Below are positions 58,190 through 64,000 of a stretch of 64,000 nucleotides of DNA, in pieces. Each line of letters begins with the position of its first letter. The first letter of the stretch is position 1. This stretch comes from Cryptomeria japonica (taxonomy: Eukaryota > Streptophyta > Pinopsida > Cupressales > Cupressaceae). The notes under the pieces were generated by a model, which did no database searches, was not told the DNA's origin, and saw only the letters and a list, made by a program, of their open reading frames with translations. The stretch covers positions 232,982,733 through 233,046,732 of the forward strand of contig NC_081414.1 of assembly GCF_030272615.1 (NCBI RefSeq), given 5' to 3'. Position numbers and translations under genes: made by a program.

Positions 58190-60677
58190 TTTGGTTGTAA
58201 AGTCACTTAAGTCGTCTCATTTAGTTCAATAACAATGATATACTACTTATTGAGCTACCATTGAACATCAACATTAAATGATTGGTTGTAATGAGGATGT
58301 TCTCTTTAAAGCATTAGTTGATTGTTCCTCCTTTGAATCTTCCTTTAAATCTATTAATTCTCCCATGATTATGGATTACCTTCAATAAAGACTATCTTTA
58401 TTTCTTCTCCTACAAATAATATGGTTTGCTCCTTTCTAATTGCCTCAACCCTTGAAATAAAAATAAATTAATATATGAATCATGATAGAAAGAAAGACGT
58501 ACAAAACTTCTCAAATTAAAAATGACATTGACAAAAACAAAATGAACATACATTTTCATATGAGAAGAAAGCAAAAAGACGAAAAAATCTGTCCTAATTG
58601 ATCTACTTGTTAATCCCACACTTAAACAATATTTTTAATGACCTAAACACCTAATCCAAATTATTTACATGGATATATCATATTTTTATTAATTAAGAAA
58701 ACTAAAAAGATTCCATATAAATTTATTTCGAACAATTTTAGTATTCAATTTATATTAAACATTATTTATGCTTCGATTTTTTCAAAACAAACTTGAAATT
58801 TTATGGTTTAGGTGCGTATTGAAATGGATTCAGGCCTCCCAACACTCATTATTAAAATAAATATTTAAATAAAATACTCCCTGAACCACAAGATCCGTTC
58901 AACCACTTTTTGTGATATTCACCTCTTACAAAAATACCGTGAACAAAGAAAATAGTTTTTTGTCCATTTTCCTGTAATCTCTTACATTAGCAATATATTT
59001 ATAATAATAATTGCACAGTTTGGTCGCAGGGGTAAACATTAAAATTGTTTATGACGGTTATCCATCCAATCTGGTCTGTTTTATTGAAGGATTTGAAGTA
59101 TTTTTTAATATTGGGTACACGAATTCTCCTTTTTTTTAATTTTTTTTATTTTATTTGGGGATTTGAACCATTTAGTAAATAAAAATTTAATTGGTATAAC
59201 TTTTCTACAGCTTAAGTAATATTTAAAAATTGTTTTTAAAAGTAATTGTGTATGTGTTTGAATCATATTTTGTATTCAGGAAGAGGAGATGGTGATGAAT
59301 ATCTGAGTGTGTTCCAAGACATCGATTCAAAAACATGTGTACTTAATTTTAAATTCAATTTTTTATTTTTTTTAACTTAATCATGAATATATTCAACAAA
59401 CTTTGATTCTCCATACATTTTAAGTGGGTTTGATTTTCTTTTTTGAAAAAAGGGTAAACATTTATTAAAAACATAGAGAATTACAAAGCAAGAAGGGCCA
59501 ACAACCCGACCAAGAACAAATAATTACACATTCTTCTATCTTCCACAACTAACTACTCCAACATATGAGACAAATCTAAAGGCAATTCTCTATCCACAAT
59601 ATTCCAACCATGCATTCGATCAAATTCACCACCACTCGTGAATGAGAAAATTGACGTTTGTCTGGAGCACAATCTCAACATCATCCCTTAGATGCCAAAA
59701 CTTGCACTTAGCAAGACTTGATCCTTGATATACTCATTAAAAACTATTCAACTTCACTAAGAGACCAAGAAACTATTGACATATACCCTATTTTAAAATA
59801 CATATACCATAGACTTGATCTTTGATGTACTTTTTAAGAACCATTCAACTTCACCAAGAGACCAAGAACCCTTTGACATATACCCCCTTTTTTTATATAG
59901 AGGTCCAAACTTGTGAGCACGACAACTTCGCAAGGGCATGAACCTTGCAAGAACACCAACCCAATGAGGGCCTTCACAAAGTAGTTTTTGCCACTTGCTA
60001 CGAGGCAACGGGCCTGCAGACTGAAACCTCTTTGGCTAAGAGCCAAGGATGACTAAGGGGTATCCATTCCACGAAATTCATCCAAGGCATGATCCCAGCC
60101 TCATCCCTTATAATGTTGGAGCCTTGCACTCAACAAGACTAGATCTCTAATAGACTCATTTGAAACCAATCGATTTTACCAATAGACTAAAGACCCATTG
60201 ACACATATACCTTATTTTAATATACATATACTAGATATAATCTTGAAACAAATCCTTTTATCAATGGAGCAAGCTGAATTCCATTAGTGGAAAACTGGTG
60301 GGAAAGCATTATCATATGAAACTGAATTCCATTAGAAAAAGTTTTCCAACGTTTATTAAATGCCCATTTTGGGCCACCCAACGAGTAAGCATGAGCTTGT
60401 GAGAATTCATGACATTGAAAAGGTCTTTGTTTGAACAAAACCTCACCTACAATTGACTCGTACCTACTCTCACCACCATCCTCATCTCATCCAACGTCAT
60501 CTCATTGGTCATCTTCCATACTTTGATTAGCTTTGGAATCCTTGGGACCCCACAAAATGTACTGCACCCATTATATGTCCCATTTAACTTATTGACAATG
60601 AAGAACTAAAGTAAATTGTACATGGATCTCTCTCATTAACTTTTTGACAATAAAGAACTCAAGTAAATTGTATATGA
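58190..60677. repeat. Duplicated block, copy 2 (~2.5 kb)
   Basis: Co-linear with 52488-54945 and in the same orientation. It carries a ~45-base insertion near 60270-60320 and lacks a ~30-base piece found near 52650. Both copies end in a tandem pair of AAGTAAATTGTAYATGGATC units. Confidence 0.85.
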
Positions 60678-62293
60678 TATATTAAGATTTTTCTGAGCTC
60701 TAACATAATGAAATCCTTAAAGTCTAAAAAGTATTCAGACCAAATATACACTGATATGACAATGCAATGCATGTCCCTATATCTCGGTAGGTGAACACCG
60801 TACCTGAAAAGACACGAACAAAAAATTGTAGGGAAACCGACAATCAATACAATAACGCTCACAATTATTTTGTCGGAAGTCTCAAGTCATTTTATCGGAA
60901 GATCCTCATATTGGAAATAAAATATATTGGTTCTGTCAGGGTAGAAATATTAATGTTTTTATAAAAGATTGTCAGTAGAATATGAAAAAGTGTCCAATAA
61001 TTTTATAGTCTTTAATTGTTTCTTCCTATTTAATAATATTGAAAGGGTTATTTATATAGTTTGAAAAATATAATTATTATTTTTTATTAAAAAATTCAAT
61101 TATTTTAATGTCTTGATGAACATTGTTATAGATATTATTATATTATGAATGGTAAAAGCAATTAATCTAAAAGTTACTTCTATCTAGAATATTTTTCAAT
61201 TATTTTGTTTGTTTTAATTTATTAATCTCTCTAAAGCGTACGTATAATATTTTAATTGAATTTATAATATATTATATGTATTGCTTAATGTCTCAAATAA
61301 CATTGAATATCTTAGTGTTGTATCCCATCTTTTGTTTGGTTGTACCGAGTCTCATTTGTGTTATGTTTCTTTGAGTGGACTTTCAAGTTTATCTTTCGGT
61401 TCGGGTTGCAGGTCCTTCCAAAACCTGTCTTGTATAGAGTTTCGGTTCCCTTAAAACCTGATTTTCCTTAATCAAAAACATTGAATACCTCAGAATATCA
61501 CTCCTTAAAAAAAAAAAATCATTTAAAAAAAAATTAAGGTAACATTTATATAGTCTTTCATAATGATACAAGTTTTTCTCACTAATATTAATAATTAAAA
61601 AAATGCACACCCCTTCATACAAAAAATATTCAAGTTCATGAAAAGACATACACCTTGTGTCAAGATGTGTTGTGACACAAATTCAATATTCATTTATATA
61701 AAAAGGTATATACAATCTTTCATAACAAATATATTCAATATCTTTCATAAAATATCATGGATGTGCCTTTTTACCATTCTAACATTTTTTATGGTGAATA
61801 TCATATTATTTCAATCTTTAATATAAAGTTAGATAGAAATATTCATTTTTTTAAAAATAATTTGTAATAGATTGTTTGTCTACCTAGAGACTTTCATAAA
61901 TAATTAAAAAAAATTGTGTGCAATGTGGTTGTGTTATGAGTGAACAAGTGAAACAACTAAATTGATCAACACAACAACATGCAAACACTCGGATTAGACA
62001 TTAGAAAATCCAAACAAAGAATAAGACAAATATCAATTAAATCTTGCTAAGATTTCCTAGTTGCATATAAATGGTTTTCTCCAAATGTTGATTGGGTGTG
62101 TACTCACAATTCAACAACATAGCTTTGCATTCAAAGTTGTGACTTGGATGAAGGTAGACCTATAGATTTTTGGCTTGATGGATGGAGGGCTAAGATTAAT
62201 TAGGGAGATCGATGAACTAGATTATTTGAGACATCTCAAGCAATGAGGAGATGAAAATTAGTGGCAAGAGGAGGCTAGATGAGAGTGGACTTT
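60678..62293. other. AT-rich sequence, nothing recognised
   Basis: No ORF with protein-like composition, LTR end or RNA gene was identified. Confidence 0.5.
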
Positions 62294-62698
62294 CCAAGAT
62301 TGGTGGAAGATCAATAGATTTGATTGTGCATGGGAGTTAGTGGATGGAGGGGATTTGGTAGGGCACCTAAATACTATGCGAGGATCCTCACAAAGGTGGT
62401 ATTGATCACCACTAATACTTTGGAGTACAAATCCAAGATTTGTGGAAGATCAATAGATGTGATTGTGTATGTGAGTTAGTGGATGATGAGGATTTGGTAG
62501 GGTACCTAAGTACAATGGGAGGATCCTCACAAAGGTACCTAATACTTTGGGGTACAAATCCAAGATTTGTGGAAGATCAATAGATGTGATTGTGTATGTG
62601 AGTTAGTGGATGATGAGGATTTGGTAGGGTACCTAAGTACAATGGGAGGATCCTCACAAAGGTGGTTTTGGTCACCACACATACTTTGGAGTACAAAG
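62294..62698 (+). repeat. Minisatellite: three units of 127-139 bp
   Basis: Units begin with CCAAGATTTGTGGAAGATCA or a variant at 62294, 62433 and 62560. They contain GTGAGTTAGTGGATGATGAG and GGAGGATCCTCACAAAGGT. Unit 2 lacks a GGTTTTGGTCACCACA block, which accounts for the shorter period. Confidence 0.9.
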
Positions 62699-64000
62699 GA
62701 GAATTTAAAATTCTCTTTTATGAAAAAGAGGAAGATATGCTCATGCCTCCAAGATACAAGGGTGAATTTAAAATTTAGCATTTAAGGTTGACTCATACCT
62801 TAGAGTATCCCATGAGGGTACTTGGAATGGCATGTGGATTTTATGGGGATTTAGGAAGGTCAAATAATCACTTGATCATTATTTAACCCATGTTCAAATA
62901 ATTAGATGAGAATTAGAGAATAATGGAGAATTAGAGGAGGATTATGGAGGATGCCTAAAATAGACAAATTAAATGAATAGAAAACATCTATTTAATTTTG
63001 GGAGGAAAGAGGACAATAGACTAGGCAAAAAATTAAAGAAATTATTTACCATAGATTATACCTTTAGGAGATACATAAATAATATTTGGATGATGAATTG
63101 CTTATCAAAATTATTATGGGAATATAAATTAAATAAAAGGGACATTATTTAATTAATGTTGAGTTGGAAATTTAGGATAACAAGATAAGTTGATCAAATG
63201 TGAATGATCAATTTTAGATGTCTAGAATTTTAGTTACTCGTGGGTGAATTTCTTGAAATTTCAGAGAAAAATATTCAACTTGAGACTCTGGAGTAGTGGA
63301 TATCTAATTCAAGGAAGACTAGAAATTAGAGTTGAGACCAACAAAAGAGGAGGCTTTGTTCATAAAACTTTGTGATTCCAACAATAATATTTTAACATAT
63401 CACATAAATAGCATTGATCATCTACAATTTCCATCTCAATCTATTGGGTTCAATATCTACTTAAACCTACACAATATATGTATAATGCATGGTGGCTATT
63501 TAGTTGTCTTTTGTTTTGTATCAATATTCTTAATTTAATTTGGTTCCTTCTTTGAACATCATAGCAATCTACAAATATTATAAATTGCTTTAGTAATTTT
63601 GTTTCTATTTCTTTCATTGTTAATTAATGCAAATTTTGTATCTACATTTGTATGTTTTTCTATATAATATATATGGTTCTTTTGAATAATCTTTAAACTT
63701 ATAATTAGTATATATGTACAATTCATAGGTATAGGTATGGTTTGAATTGTCAACTTGGGAAGTGTTTCATTCAATTACTAAACAAACAATAAAACCATGA
63801 TATTTAATTGGCTTTCATAAGAAAATAGATTTAATGTATTCTCCAATGTGGATTTATCATGAGGTTCAAGATGCTTGATGTCACACCATCCTTCAAACTT
63901 CTACATGCAGGCTATGGAATTTCAAATTTTTATAAAGTTAAAGAAAATGTGTCAATGAAAACCCAAATCATCCCTTATGATTGTGACTATGCAGATCTTT
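62699..64000. other. AT-rich sequence, nothing firm
   Basis: TTAATTTAAATAAA-like blocks at ~62960-63150 resemble the AT-repeat LTR style of element B in reverse orientation, but no LTR end is visible. Confidence 0.4.

Noticed and set aside
52488-60677. The two 2.4-kb copies as LTRs of one element
   Set aside because: There are no TG...CA ends, no primer site or polypurine tract, and several internal modules; a segmental duplication or compound repeat fits better.
62294-62698. CRISPR-like array
   Set aside because: The units are long, contiguous and nearly identical without spacers; this is a plant minisatellite.

Overview
This window is plant nuclear DNA, almost certainly from a very large, repeat-rich genome. 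I see no intact host gene. Nearly everything recognisable is an LTR retrotransposon or a derivative, nested several layers deep and decayed by stop codons and frameshifts. The combination of Tork/TNT1-like and SIRE-like Copia elements, Tat-type Gypsy elements with an antisense plant-mobile-domain ORF, and gag-only Gypsy elements with kilobase LTRs fits a gymnosperm such as a conifer. That taxonomic guess is inference.

Layout. 1-2528: 3' part and 3' LTR of a SIRE-like Copia element on the plus strand (element G). 2529-12696: related minus-strand element F (gag fragments, accessory ORF, no pol, LTR 11582-12696), split by a full-length Copia element E at 5641-11339 with paired LTRs and a perfect 5-bp target duplication. 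12700-13200: degraded LTR. 13200-19680: low-complexity DNA with a (TC)50 tract, a tandem tRNA-derived SINE-like repeat, two foldback/MITE-like repeats, a possible gene fragment, a 71-bp tandem repeat and a 5S rRNA-derived stretch. 19679-22136: partial LTR plus a small LTR element with almost no coding capacity. 22137-29790: minus-strand Tat-type Gypsy element A, truncated in RT, with an antisense plant mobile domain (PMD) gene between pol and the 3' LTR. 29791-52485: plus-strand Tat-type Gypsy element B (gag, protease, RT, two RNase H domains, integrase, antisense PMD gene, 3' LTR). Its integrase is split by the gag/protease-only Gypsy element D (39040-46762), and a later 1010-bp tandem duplication (37773-39792) spans that insertion site. 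52488-60680: two copies of a ~2.4-kb duplicated block flanking an unrecognised ORF and an LTR at 55939. 60680-64000: AT-rich DNA with a 127-139-bp tandem repeat.

Relative chronology from nesting: E entered F; G lies across F; D entered B; the 1010-bp duplication followed D. The duplication copies differ at about five sites by eye, whereas the two D LTRs differ by several percent and the two E LTRs by more than ten percent.

The most interesting signal is not a gene. Several Gypsy-type LTRs share a layout: TGTAG start, a GC-rich imperfect palindrome of the type GGACC..GGCGCCAC..GGTCC, a TATATAAG box, a conserved GGGTTTG/CAAACCC inverted repeat, a second GC module, a TACA end, and then TTT plus TGGTnAAC at the primer-binding position. 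Palindrome arms differ between families but remain self-complementary, which suggests selection or conversion acting on structure. A tandem array of half-modules lies in intron 1 of the antisense PMD gene of element A.
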